From contig AEPI01000022.1 of the NCBI GenBank assembly GCA_000193795.2, positions 1 to 35,961 of the forward strand: 35,961 nt of DNA, written 5' to 3'. How positions within the stretch are numbered: position 1 is the stretch's first letter; each line of letters starts with the position of its first letter. Under the pieces are notes generated by a model, which ran no database searches, was not told the DNA's origin, and saw only the letters and a list, made by a program, of their open reading frames with translations. A program made the translations under genes and the position numbers. This document shows, piece by piece, positions 1-7,464 of the stretch. The stretch comes from Neisseria lactamica NS19 (lineage in GTDB: Bacteria; Pseudomonadota; Gammaproteobacteria; Burkholderiales; Neisseriaceae).

Positions 1-8
1 CCGATAAA

Positions 9-36
9 GTGCCGTCCGTGGGCGGCATCTTTTTTA
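9..36 (+). terminator. Rho-independent terminator of a gene left of the window
   Basis: A stem made of GTGCCGTCC and GGCGGCAT (with G-U pairs) is followed by a run of seven T. It probably ends a plus-strand gene that lies before base 1. The stem is DUS-like but not an exact DUS. Confidence 0.6.
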
Positions 37-139
37 TAGGACGGGATGTCCTTAGTGGCGGGCTGTTGAACGGCTGCTTCCCAAGGGCATCCTGAGGTTT
101 GCAACCGGCCTTATTCCGGTTGTCATTACAGGTGCCGAT

Positions 140-1057
140 ATGAAAATGGATGATAGGATGCTTACCCGGGCGGTGAGGGAGTTGGTTACCGTACGCGATT
201 TCCTGCGTTTTGCAGTCAGTCGTTTTAATGAAGAGGGGCTGTTTTTTGGTCACGGCAGTGATAATGCTTATGACGAAGCCGCTTATTTGATTTTGCATAC
301 GCTGAATTTGCCTTTGGATGCTCTTGACCCTTATCTTGATGCAAGATTATTAAGAACTGAGAAAGAGAAGGTGTTGGCGGTTATTGAGCGGCGTGCCGTT
401 GAACATATTCCTGCCGCTTATTTGACGCGGCAGGCTTGGCAGGGTGAGTTTGATTTTTATGTGGATGAGCGGGTAATCGTACCTCGTTCCTTCATTTATG
501 AATTGCTGGGTGACGGACTCCGGCCTTGGATAGAATACGATGAGTTGGTGCATAATGCTTTGGATCTTTGTACCGGAAGCGGATGTCTCGCAATTCAGAT
601 GGCGTATCATTATCCCGATGCGCACATTGATGCGGTTGATGTGAGCTTGGATGCTTTGGAAGTGGCCGGGATTAATGTCGAAGATTATGGTTTGGAAGAA
701 CGCATCCGGCTTATCCATACGGATTTGTTTGAAGGATTGGAAGATACTTATGATTTGATTGTTTCCAATCCTCCTTATGTGGATGCAGAGTCGGTTGAGG
801 CTTTGCCTGAAGAGTATTTGCACGAGCCGGAATTGGCATTGGGCAGCGGGGCGGACGGATTGGATGCAACCAGACAAATTCTTCTGAATGCGGCAAAGTT
901 CCTGAATCCTAAAGGTGTATTGTTGGTAGAAATCGGGCATAACAGGGATGTATTGGAAGCAGCGTATCCGGAATTGCCTTTTACTTGGTTGGAAACCAGC
1001 GGGGGCGACGGTTTTGTTTTCCTGTTGACGCGCGAGCAGTTATTGGGTGAAGAGTGA
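140..1057 (+). CDS. prmB: Ribosomal protein uL3 N5-glutamine methyltransferase PrmB
   Basis: A 305-residue SAM-dependent methyltransferase of the HemK/PrmB family. It methylates a glutamine side chain of ribosomal protein L3 in the cytoplasm and supports 50S assembly. The SAM-binding motif DLCTGSGCLAIQ lies near residue 145. The catalytic NPPY motif, diagnostic of N5-glutamine methyltransferases, lies at about residues 211-214. The N-terminal helical domain (first 100 residues) and the VPRSFIYELL stretch fit PrmB rather than PrmC, which acts on release factors. The length is normal for PrmB. A DUS inverted repeat follows 11 bases after the stop and likely acts as terminator. The preceding 100 bases show no clear promoter. 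Confidence 0.92.
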   Translation: MKMDDRMLTRAVRELVTVRDFLRFAVSRFNEEGLFFGHGSDNAYDEAAYLILHTLNLPLDALDPYLDARLLRTEKEKVLAVIERRAVEHIPAAYLTRQAWQGEFDFYVDERVIVPRSFIYELLGDGLRPWIEYDELVHNALDLCTGSGCLAIQMAYHYPDAHIDAVDVSLDALEVAGINVEDYGLEERIRLIHTDLFEGLEDTYDLIVSNPPYVDAESVEALPEEYLHEPELALGSGADGLDATRQILLNAAKFLNPKGVLLVEIGHNRDVLEAAYPELPFTWLETSGGDGFVFLLTREQLLGEE

Positions 1058-1068
1058 GTTGGAGGAGA

Positions 1069-1103
1069 ATGCCGTCTGAAGACGATTTGTTTTCAGACGG
1101 CAT
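1069..1103. terminator. DUS inverted-repeat terminator after prmB
   Basis: ATGCCGTCTGAA and its exact complement TTCAGACGGCAT are separated by 11 bases and followed by five T. Paired AT-DUS hairpins of this kind commonly double as Rho-independent terminators in Neisseria. Confidence 0.8.
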
Positions 1104-1194
1104 TTTTACGATACATTGTCTTGGGTTTGACGCTTGGCAGAGAAATCCTTACCATATTGTTTATAAGTTAATTGTTTTTTATATCGCTATCATA

Positions 1195-1932
1195 ATGAAA
1201 AAATTATCTCGGATTGTATTTTCAATTGTACTGTTGGGTTTTTCGGCTGCTTTATCGGCGCAGACCTATTCTGTTTATTTTAATCAGAACGGGAAACTTA
1301 CGGCGACGATGTCATCTGCGGCTTATATCAGGCAATATAGTGTGGCGGCGGGTATTGCGCACGCTCAGGATTTTTATTATCCGTCGATGAAGAAATATTC
1401 CGAACCTTATATTGTTGCTTCAACGCAAATCAAATCTTTTGTGCCTACCCTGCAAAACGGTATGTTGATTTTGTGGCATTTTAATGGTCAGAAAAAAATG
1501 GCGGGGGGCTTCAGTAAGGGTAAGCCGGATGGGGAATGGGTCAACTGGTATCCGAACGGTAAAAAATCTGCCGTTATGCCTTATAAGAATGGTTTGAGTG
1601 AAGGTACGGGATACCGCTATTACCGTAATGGCGGCAAGGAAAGCGAAATCCAGTTTAAACAAAATAAGGCAAACGGCGTATGGAAGCAATGGTATGCCGA
1701 CGGCAGTATCAAGACGGAAATGGTTATGGTCAACGATGAACCTGTCAAGATTCTGACTTGGGATGAAAGCGGCCGATTACTCTCGGAGCTGTCTATCCGC
1801 CACCATAAACGCAACGGGGTGGTCTTGGAGTGGTATGAAGATGGTTCTAAAAAGAGCGAGGCTGTTTATCAGGATGATAAGTTGGTCAGGAAAACCCAGT
1901 GGGATAAGGATGGTTATTTAATCGAACCATGA
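1195..1932 (+). CDS. Secreted MORN-repeat / YwqK-type protein
   Basis: A 245-residue protein that I start at the ATG at 1195, because this gives a clean Sec signal peptide (MKKLSRIVFSIVLLGFSAALSA, cut after ALSA); the frame is open back to 1054 but that would bury the signal and overlap prmB. After residue 80 it is built of short repeats of the type NGxKxxxxxxxxGxxxGxWxxWYxxG (for example LHFNGQKK-like, WYPNGKK, YYRNGGK, WYADGS, WYEDGSKK), which match MORN_2/YwqK-family proteins. Some databases call these antitoxin YwqK family, but there is no toxin gene beside it, so I do not infer a toxin-antitoxin role. It is probably periplasmic or surface located. Its function is unknown. An imperfect DUS hairpin follows. 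Confidence 0.75.
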   Translation: MKKLSRIVFSIVLLGFSAALSAQTYSVYFNQNGKLTATMSSAAYIRQYSVAAGIAHAQDFYYPSMKKYSEPYIVASTQIKSFVPTLQNGMLILWHFNGQKKMAGGFSKGKPDGEWVNWYPNGKKSAVMPYKNGLSEGTGYRYYRNGGKESEIQFKQNKANGVWKQWYADGSIKTEMVMVNDEPVKILTWDESGRLLSELSIRHHKRNGVVLEWYEDGSKKSEAVYQDDKLVRKTQWDKDGYLIEP

Positions 1933-1938
1933 ATTTTG

Positions 1939-1966
1939 ATGCCGTCTGAAGTAGCTTCGGGCGGCA
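1939..1966 (+). terminator. Imperfect DUS hairpin terminator
   Basis: ATGCCGTCTGAAG pairs with CTTCGGGCGGCAT through two G-U pairs, followed by four T. One arm is a perfect AT-DUS; the other has two substitutions. Confidence 0.65.
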
Positions 1967-2012
1967 TTTTGTATGGATATATTGTTGACAATATTTTCTC
2001 AAAATCTGACGG

Positions 2013-2021
2013 TGGTATAAT
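2013..2021 (+). promoter_or_regulatory. Extended -10 promoter for the ACT-domain gene
   Basis: TGGTATAAT is an extended -10 element (TGn plus a consensus TATAAT) 36 bases before the GTG start. A TTGACA at 1985-1990 lies 25 bases upstream, too far for a standard -35, so the extended -10 probably carries the promoter. Confidence 0.5.
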
Positions 2022-2057
2022 TTCGGGCTTTAATGGATATCTGCAAGGAGTAAGCCT

Positions 2058-2330
2058 GTGAACAATTCAGTCATTACCGTCATCGGCAAAGACCGCGTCG
2101 GCATTGTGTACGACGTTTCCAAAATTTTGGCGGAAAACCAAATCAACATCCTTAATATCAGCCAGCAGCTGATGGACGATTTTTTTACGATGATTATCTT
2201 GGTGGATACCTCGAAATGCCCCAAATTGCGGCAGAAAATGCTGGATTTGTTTGCGGAAGAAAGCAAAAAACTCGCGCTTGATATCCGTATGCAAAACGAA
2301 GAAATCTTCCAAGCCATGCACCGCATTTGA
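2058..2330 (+). CDS. UPF0237 family ACT-domain protein
   Basis: A 90-residue stand-alone ACT domain (VITVIGKDRVGIVYDVSKIL is the typical first strand and helix). ACT domains bind small ligands, usually amino acids, as dimers. It starts at a GTG with AAGGAG seven bases upstream. In many bacteria a UPF0237 ACT gene is directly followed by a UPF0210 gene; here the UPF0210 gene is at 3223, but an unrelated NYN gene sits between them. The family's ligand is not firmly established. The protein is cytoplasmic and is probably a regulatory partner of the UPF0210 protein. Confidence 0.88.
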   Translation: MNNSVITVIGKDRVGIVYDVSKILAENQINILNISQQLMDDFFTMIILVDTSKCPKLRQKMLDLFAEESKKLALDIRMQNEEIFQAMHRI

Positions 2331-2349
2331 TTTTAGGAACTCTAAAATT

Positions 2350-3168
2350 ATGTCAAAAAATAAAATTAGTTTTAATGTAGCTGAAGAGAAATCTGCACGG
2401 CTGGCTGTTTTAATTGATGCTGATAATGCGTCAGCGCAAACCATTGATGCGATTTTAGAAGAAACAACTAAATTCGGTGAAGCAATGGTAAAACGCATCT
2501 ATGGCAACTTTGTTGGTGACAACGGCAAATGGAAAGCCGTCATTAATGAGCATGCTATCAAACCTATGCAGCAATTCGCCTACACCACAGGTAAAAATGC
2601 CACTGACGGTTTTATGATTATTGATGCGATGGATTTACTCTATACCGGCCGTTTTGATGGTTTTTGTTTGGTATCTAGTGATAGTGACTTTACTGCACTG
2701 GCTATCCGGTTGAAGGAACAAGGTGTAACAGTTTACGGTTTCGGCAAAAAGCAAACGCCTGAAGCTTTCCGTAATGCGTGCAGCCAATTTATCTATGTAG
2801 AAAACTTGATGCCTGAACCCGCACAAAAAGAAACAGTAACTGATAAACTACAGAAACCAACAGAGAAACAGATTCAAACAGTCTCTCCCAAAAATGCTCA
2901 AGCTCAACCGAAAATTGCCGAACAACTTGAGAACAAACTACCGTTGGAGACTATACATAAAATTTTCGAACATGCGGATAGTGAATGGATGGCTATGACT
3001 GCATTCAGTGCTACTTGGAAACGCTTGCAGGTAGATTTTGACCCACGTAATTACGGTTGTAAGAAATATACCGATTTAGTGAAAAAATATTCTGATGTTT
3101 TTGATTACGAGATGCGAAAAACTGCTGAAGGCACGCAAGAGCATATGTATGTCAAGCTTAAAGTCTAA
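2350..3168 (+). CDS. NYN-domain RNase with C-terminal LOTUS/OST-HTH domain
   Basis: A 272-residue protein with an N-terminal NYN (PIN-like) domain at about residues 15-150. Visible acidic active-site positions include LIDADNAS, TDGFMIIDAMDLLY and LVSSDSDF, the usual aspartate set of metal-dependent NYN nucleases. A Gln/Lys/Pro-rich linker (about 155-205) leads to a C-terminal OST-HTH/LOTUS-type winged-helix domain (about 210-272), which binds RNA in characterised proteins. It is therefore likely an RNA-cleaving enzyme, although the substrate is unknown. I start at ATG 2350; the open frame upstream overlaps the ACT gene. It is more AT-rich than its neighbours, separates the conserved ACT/UPF0210 pair, and is followed by an inverted repeat of a non-lactamica DUS dialect, all pointing to acquisition from another Neisseria. 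Confidence 0.85.
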   Translation: MSKNKISFNVAEEKSARLAVLIDADNASAQTIDAILEETTKFGEAMVKRIYGNFVGDNGKWKAVINEHAIKPMQQFAYTTGKNATDGFMIIDAMDLLYTGRFDGFCLVSSDSDFTALAIRLKEQGVTVYGFGKKQTPEAFRNACSQFIYVENLMPEPAQKETVTDKLQKPTEKQIQTVSPKNAQAQPKIAEQLENKLPLETIHKIFEHADSEWMAMTAFSATWKRLQVDFDPRNYGCKKYTDLVKKYSDVFDYEMRKTAEGTQEHMYVKLKV

Positions 3169-3172
3169 TCGA

Positions 3173-3203
3173 AGGTCGTCTGAAAATATTTTTCAGACGA
3201 CCT
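3173..3203. terminator. Inverted repeat of the AGGTCGTCTGAA uptake-sequence variant
   Basis: Perfect 14-base arms AGGTCGTCTGAAAA and TTTTCAGACGACCT flank a 3-base loop. The core differs from AT-DUS by AG for AT and T for C. It matches the dialect I recall as AG-mucDUS, used by the N. mucosa/sicca group. It likely ends the NYN transcript. Confidence 0.8.
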
Positions 3204-3222
3204 GCAAGAAAGGCCGAATCCC

Positions 3223-4581
3223 ATGAACAATTTCCACAGTAATGAGATACTTGAAACCGTCAAAATGGTTGCCGACCAGAATTTTGATGTCCGCACCATT
3301 ACCATAGGCATCGATTTGCACGACTGTATCAGCAGCAACATTGACGTGTTGAACCGAAATATTTACAACAAAATCACCACAGTCGGCAAAGACTTGGTGG
3401 CAACGGCGAAACACCTTTCCGCCAAATACGGCGTGCCGATTGTGAATCAGCGTATTTCCGTTACGCCGATTGCCCAAATCGCGGCGGCAACCAAAGCCGA
3501 TTCTTACGTCAGCGTGGCGCAGACTTTGGACAAGGCAGCCAAGGCTATCGGCGTGTCCTTTATCGGCGGTTTTTCCGCACTGGTGCAAAAAGGTATGTCG
3601 CCTTCGGATGAGGTGCTGATCCGTTCCATCCCTGAAGCGATGAAGACCACTGACATCGTGTGCAGCTCCATCAATATCGGCAGCACGCGCGCGGGCATCA
3701 ATATGGATGCGGTCAAGCTGGCAGGCGAAACCATCAAACGCACGGCTGAAATCACGCCCGAAGGTTTCGGCTGCGCCAAAATCGTCGTGTTCTGTAACGC
3801 GGTGGAAGACAATCCGTTTATGGCGGGCGCGTTTCACGGTTCGGGCGAAGCGGATGCTGTGATTAATGTCGGCGTATCGGGGCCGGGCGTGGTCAAAGCC
3901 GCGCTGGAAAATTCGGACGCGGTCAGCCTGACCGAAGTCGCCGAAGTTGTGAAGAAAACCGCCTTCAAAATTACCCGTGTGGGTGAACTCATCGGCCGCG
4001 AAGCCTCGAAAATGCTGGGTATTCCGTTCGGCATTCTTGATTTGTCGCTGGCGCCGACCCCTGCCGTCGGCGACTCGGTGGCGCGCATTCTTGAAGAAAT
4101 GGGTTTGAGCGTCTGCGGTACGCACGGCACGACGGCTGCCTTGGCATTGCTGAACGATGCCGTGAAAAAAGGCGGCATGATGGCTTCCGGCTCGGTCGGC
4201 GGTTTGAGCGGCGCGTTTATCCCCGTTTCCGAAGACGAAGGTATGATTGCCGCCGCCGAAGCCGGCGTGCTGACGCTGGACAAACTTGAAGCGATGACCG
4301 CCGTCTGCTCGGTCGGTTTGGATATGATCGCCGTCCCCGGCGATACGCCTGCTCATACCCTTTCCGGCATCATCGCCGACGAAGCCGCCATCGGCATGAT
4401 CAACAACAAAACTACTGCCGTGCGCATTATTCCGGTAACGGGCAAAACCGTCGGCGACAGCGTCGAGTTCGGCGGTCTGTTGGGCTACGCGCCTGTAATG
4501 CCGGTTAAAGAAGGTTCGTGCGAAGTGTTCGTCAACCGGGGCGGCAGAATCCCGGCTCCGGTTCAATCGATGAAAAACTGA
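3223..4581 (+). CDS. UPF0210 (DUF711) family protein
   Basis: A 452-residue cytoplasmic protein of the UPF0210/DUF711 family. Recognisable stretches are VRTITIGIDLHDC near residue 25, VNQRISVTPIAQIAA near 75, and the glycine-rich GKTVGDSVEFGGLLGYAPVMPV near the C terminus. The length is standard for the family. The biochemical function is not established. The gene normally sits directly behind a UPF0237 ACT gene; here that partner is at 2058 and the NYN gene intervenes, so this gene may now depend on its own promoter or on read-through past the 3173 hairpin. A typical ribosome site (AAGAAAGG) precedes the ATG. It ends just before a DUS hairpin. Confidence 0.88.
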   Translation: MNNFHSNEILETVKMVADQNFDVRTITIGIDLHDCISSNIDVLNRNIYNKITTVGKDLVATAKHLSAKYGVPIVNQRISVTPIAQIAAATKADSYVSVAQTLDKAAKAIGVSFIGGFSALVQKGMSPSDEVLIRSIPEAMKTTDIVCSSINIGSTRAGINMDAVKLAGETIKRTAEITPEGFGCAKIVVFCNAVEDNPFMAGAFHGSGEADAVINVGVSGPGVVKAALENSDAVSLTEVAEVVKKTAFKITRVGELIGREASKMLGIPFGILDLSLAPTPAVGDSVARILEEMGLSVCGTHGTTAALALLNDAVKKGGMMASGSVGGLSGAFIPVSEDEGMIAAAEAGVLTLDKLEAMTAVCSVGLDMIAVPGDTPAHTLSGIIADEAAIGMINNKTTAVRIIPVTGKTVGDSVEFGGLLGYAPVMPVKEGSCEVFVNRGGRIPAPVQSMKN

Positions 4582-4600
4582 TTGCGGTTTTGATGGGGAA

Positions 4601-4628
4601 ATGCCGTCTGAAAGGCTTCAGACGGCAT
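4601..4628. terminator. DUS inverted-repeat terminator
   Basis: ATGCCGTCTGAA and TTCAGACGGCAT are separated by four bases and followed by TTTT. It serves the UPF0210 gene and possibly the convergent lipoprotein gene on the other strand. Confidence 0.8.
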
Positions 4629-4676
4629 TTTCGTTTATAGGCATTGGGTAAAATGTTTTAGAAAATAATATCTTGA

Positions 4677-5157
4677 TTATTTTTCTTTTTTCAAAATACC
4701 GGATTCTGCAATTTTTTTGGCAATGTCTTTAGCCGACCTTTTCAGGATATCGCCGCTGTTTCCGCCAAATGCGCCCATTGCCAACATACCGTCGGTCTGA
4801 ATATGACCGACAATTTTCCCGCTTTCTTTATCAACGAGAGTCGTGACGATTTTTGATGTTGCTTTGCCTGCGCCAAAACCAACCAAATAACGTAAGGCAC
4901 GGTTTCCTTCATTAAAGTTTTCGATGTTGACATTAACATCCAAGTCATCGCCTACGGCGTAACCGAGTGCGGCTAATTCATGGTTTAAGTTTTGGATAAA
5001 AAAGCGCGCGGGTGTCAGATGGGATATGATCTTGGGAAAGATCGCGGATGGTGTAGCTACGGTAGCTTTTTTCTTTTTGGCTGAAATCAACAGTGCTGGT
5101 TGTCGAACAGGCCGATAAAGCCAATACTGATGCCGTCAGCGCGAGTAGTTTTTTCAT
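4677..5157 (-). pseudogene. DUF4410-like lipoprotein, frameshifted in an A6 run
   Basis: Read from ATG at 5157 the product begins MKKLLALTASVLALSACSTT, a lipoprotein signal peptide with lipobox LSAC (lipidated Cys17). That frame runs on as VDFSQKEKSYRSYTIRDLSQ and then stops early. The rest (IQNLNHELAALGYAVGDDLD to the C-terminal SGILKKEK) lies in another frame. The switch is at a run of six T on the coding strand (4998-5003 as A6); with five T the two parts join as RALFIQNLNHE and give a 159-residue lipoprotein. The C-terminal part, with VGFGAGKATSKIVTTLVD, resembles DUF4410 outer-membrane-associated lipoproteins of unknown function. It could be a real lesion, a switchable state or a sequencing error. 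The upstream promoter also carries a homopolymer. Confidence 0.8.
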
Positions 5158-5208
5158 AGTAAAAATTCTCTTCTTTAATGGATAAAATGCTTAAGTTTAA
5201 GCAAATCG

Positions 5209-5234
5209 ATTATAAATCTTTTTTTTTTTTTCAA
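5209..5234 (-). promoter_or_regulatory. Candidate phase-variable promoter with an A13 tract in the spacer
   Basis: On the minus strand TTGAAA (5229-5234) and TATAAT (5209-5214) flank a spacer of 14 bases made mostly of A. The uninterrupted tract of 13 A (T13 at 5219-5231) overlaps the -35 and fills the spacer. Sixteen A would give the ideal 17-base spacer, so tract slippage could tune expression of the lipoprotein gene, as known for porA and opc promoters. The arrangement is seen; the regulatory role is inferred. Confidence 0.5.
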
Positions 5235-5289
5235 TTTCTTACGATTGTTTCAATCTGATTGTCAGCCTGTTTGATCCATATAAACGCCA

Positions 5290-5319
5290 AAATGCCGTCT
5301 GAAGCCTTCAGACGGCATT
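5290..5319. terminator. DUS inverted-repeat terminator of alr
   Basis: ATGCCGTCTGAAG and CTTCAGACGGCAT overlap around a tight loop, with AAAA on the left (a T-run in the alr direction). It lies 15 bases after the alr stop. Confidence 0.8.
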
Positions 5320-5334
5320 TTCATTTGGACTTGA

Positions 5335-6393
5335 TTACTCGATATAAGTGAATTTTGCACGTTTGATATTGCACATCAATTCGTAAGGGATGGTTCCGGC
5401 CGCTTCGGCAACGGTATTGATGTTGACCGTATCGCCCCACAGTTCGACCTCGTGCCCCAAACCTCCCTGAGAAGCGTCCAACTCGATGGTCATCATATCC
5501 ATAGAGACTCTGCCGATGACCCGGGTCAATTTACCGTCGACGGCTACGGGGGAATTGCTTGGGGCGCGGCGCGGATAACCGTCCGCATAACCGCAGGCAA
5601 TCAGACCGACGCGCGTAGATTTGCTGGTATAAAATGTTGCGCCATAACCGATAGGGGAGTGCGGCTGTAAAACGCGTTCGCCGAAAATACGGGTGGAAAG
5701 CCTCATCACGGGTTTCAGCCTGTCATCGTTTCCTCCGAACGGGGAAATACCGTATAACGCCAAGCCGGCGCGCCCCCAATCCCTGCGTGCTTCGGGAACA
5801 TTTAAAATAGCGGCGGAGTTGGCAAGGCTTTCTTCGCCTTCCAGCCCTTCCGTACCCAAATCGAATGCTTCCATCTGTATTTCCGTCATACCGCTTTCGG
5901 GTTCGTCCGCGCAGGCAAAATGCGAAAACTTGACAATACTGTCCACATATTCCGACTGTTTCAATGCCGCATATGCCGAAGCGTAATCATGAGGGAAAAA
6001 TCCGGTACGGTGCATCCCCGAATCCATTTTCAACCAGACCTTGACAGGTTTTTTCCAATGGCGGGCAAGCAAAGCCTCAAGCTGCCATTGGTTTCCGACT
6101 GCCGGCCAAAGCGAGTATTGCTCGACCGCTTCGTACTCCGCTGCTTCAAATACGCCTTCCAAAAGGACAATCGGATGAGTAATGCCGCTCTCACGCAGCC
6201 TGATTCCCTCGTCGATTGTCGCCACGGCGAAACCGTCTGCCAAGTCTGCCAGCGCAAACGCACATCTGACCGCACCGTGCCCGTATGCATCCGCCTTGAC
6301 CACCGCCAACAGCTTGCCTCCGTGCATTTCCTTCAAAATCCGATAATTGTGCCTAAGGTTGCCCAACCTGATCTGCACGTTCAAAGGGCGCAT
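5335..6393 (-). CDS. alr: Alanine racemase
   Basis: A 352-residue PLP enzyme that interconverts L- and D-alanine for peptidoglycan. The PLP-binding motif VVKADAYGHG places the Schiff-base lysine at residue 33. The second catalytic base is the tyrosine in SPIGYGATFY, around residue 250. The TIM-barrel features LKMDSGMHRTGF and the GYADGYPRR loop are intact. I start at the ATG at 6393 (MRPLNVQIRLGNLRHNY), which fits the family length; an upstream in-frame codon would add 25 unrelated residues. It is transcribed away from the Lrp-family regulator, and the interval between them holds a Correia element. Confidence 0.93.
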   Translation of the reverse strand: MRPLNVQIRLGNLRHNYRILKEMHGGKLLAVVKADAYGHGAVRCAFALADLADGFAVATIDEGIRLRESGITHPIVLLEGVFEAAEYEAVEQYSLWPAVGNQWQLEALLARHWKKPVKVWLKMDSGMHRTGFFPHDYASAYAALKQSEYVDSIVKFSHFACADEPESGMTEIQMEAFDLGTEGLEGEESLANSAAILNVPEARRDWGRAGLALYGISPFGGNDDRLKPVMRLSTRIFGERVLQPHSPIGYGATFYTSKSTRVGLIACGYADGYPRRAPSNSPVAVDGKLTRVIGRVSMDMMTIELDASQGGLGHEVELWGDTVNINTVAEAAGTIPYELMCNIKRAKFTYIE

Positions 6394-6569
6394 AAATTCA
6401 TTCCTTACCAAACAAGTGTTTATTAGCAAAATTAAGAAATCAATTAGGGAATTATAATCCAACGGCAAGGCTTTTAAAATATTAAAGACCCTTGTGTCTT
6501 CAAGCCGGAGCAGCAGTTTTCAGGTAGGAAGGCGGTTTGCTTTTCCTGATATAATCGCTTTCCCAAATA

Positions 6570-6674
6570 TATAGTGGATTAACAAAAATCAGGACAAGGC
6601 GACGAAGCCGCAGACAGTACAAATAGTACGGCAAGGCGAGGCAACGCCGTACTGGTTTTTGTTAATCCACTATA
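6570..6674. repeat. Correia repeat enclosed element, short form (105 bp)
   Basis: It begins TATAGTGGATTAACAAAAAT and ends with the near-complement TTTTTGTTAATCCACTATA. The interior contains ACAAATAGTACGGCAAGG as in canonical elements, and lacks the roughly 50-base IHF block. Its right end lies 43 bases before the ATG of the Lrp-family gene, so the element's end may supply promoter sequence to that gene. Confidence 0.93.
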
Positions 6675-6717
6675 TACTCTATTTGTTAAAATCAATAATA
6701 AATACAAGGCAATCCAA

Positions 6718-7182
6718 ATGAAAGAACTAGATAAAATCGATTTCCGCATCCTTAAGATCCTTCAACAGAATGCACGCATCCCGATGACGGAGCTTGCCGA
6801 GAAGGTAGGCTTGTCCACCACGCCCGTTACAGAGAGGGTGCGCCGTTTGGAGCGGGAACATTATATTTCCGGCTATCACGCCCACCTCAACCCCCATCTG
6901 TTGGGCAAACCGTTGTTGGTTTTTGTCGAATTGAAATTACAATCCAAGTCGGGCAACATTTTTGAAGATTTCAAAAAGGAAGTATTGAAAATACCGCAGA
7001 TTATGGAGTGCCATCTGGTATCGGGCGAATACGATTATCTGATTAAAGTACGTTTGCCCGATATGTCTGCCTACCGCGATATGCTTGGCAATATTTTGTT
7101 ACAACTGCCTGCCGCATCGGAGAGCAGGAGTTATGTTGTGATGGAGGAGGTCAAAGAAAATCCGGTTTTGGATTTGGATTGA
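6718..7182 (+). CDS. Lrp/AsnC family transcriptional regulator
   Basis: A 154-residue DNA-binding regulator. The N-terminal helix-turn-helix (MTELAEKVGLSTTPVTERVR, residues 22-42) is followed by the RAM/AsnC effector domain with the conserved VSGEYDYLIKV segment. Such proteins form octamers and respond to amino acids. It is divergent from alr and lies next to the sibling sRNA pair, which suggests a locus concerned with amino-acid state, though its targets cannot be read from sequence. The 5' region is dominated by a Correia element. No clear terminator follows; the convergent sRNA terminator lies about 80 bases downstream. Confidence 0.9.
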   Translation: MKELDKIDFRILKILQQNARIPMTELAEKVGLSTTPVTERVRRLEREHYISGYHAHLNPHLLGKPLLVFVELKLQSKSGNIFEDFKKEVLKIPQIMECHLVSGEYDYLIKVRLPDMSAYRDMLGNILLQLPAASESRSYVVMEEVKENPVLDLD

Positions 7183-7261
7183 ATATTTCAGGCTAGCTAT
7201 GTAGTTTGACCCCTGAATGAAACATAACAACAAAATATATGGCAGCGTGTCGTTTCAGATA

Positions 7262-7352
7262 AAAAAAATGCACACATTCAATAGAATGTGTGCCAAGTCT
7301 ACAAAGGAGAAATAGAGGAGAAACTATTAACTGACTACTCGAACCAGCTAAC
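7262..7352 (-). ncRNA. Sibling small RNA, copy B (NmsR/RcoF/NgncR_162-163 type)
   Basis: On the minus strand a promoter (TTGCTT, 17-base spacer, CATAAT at 7360-7365) predicts a start at a G near 7352. The transcript carries the CU-rich single-stranded segment TTTCTCCTCTATTTCTCCTT, complementary to Shine-Dalgarno sequences. It ends in the terminator GCACACATTC/GAATGTGTGC (7270-7293) followed by eight T. Forty bases (7284-7323) are identical in copy A, and the two -10 boxes are exactly 200 bases apart. I recall the neisserial sibling sRNAs, Hfq-dependent regulators of central and amino-acid metabolism, lying between the Lrp-family gene and dsbB, as here. Ends are predicted, not mapped. Confidence 0.83.
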
Positions 7353-7359
7353 GGGGCAA

Positions 7360-7388
7360 ATTATGCCGTTATCAGCCATAAAAAGCAA
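7360..7388 (-). promoter_or_regulatory. Promoter of sRNA copy B
   Basis: TTGCTT and CATAAT are separated by 17 bases on the minus strand. The -10 lies in the same context (AACGGCATAATT) as in copy A (AACGGCGGATAATT). Confidence 0.6.
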
Positions 7389-7464
7389 GCGTTTTCTTGT
7401 TAAATTTCTTAAAGAATAGAATTCCAAACGATAAAAGTAATTAAATTTCAAAAAAGGCGGAGAT

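Noticed and set aside
1054..1194. N-terminal extension of the MORN-repeat protein
   Set aside because: It would cross the prmB terminator and bury the signal peptide that starts at 1195.
1195..1932. YwqK antitoxin of a toxin-antitoxin pair
   Set aside because: The name comes from the repeat type; there is a signal peptide and no adjacent toxin gene.
1985..2021. TTGACA (1985) as the -35 for TATAAT (2016)
   Set aside because: The spacer is 25 bases; an extended -10 explains the promoter better.
3193..4566. A 457-codon minus-strand open frame
   Set aside because: It is the antisense shadow of the UPF0210 gene.
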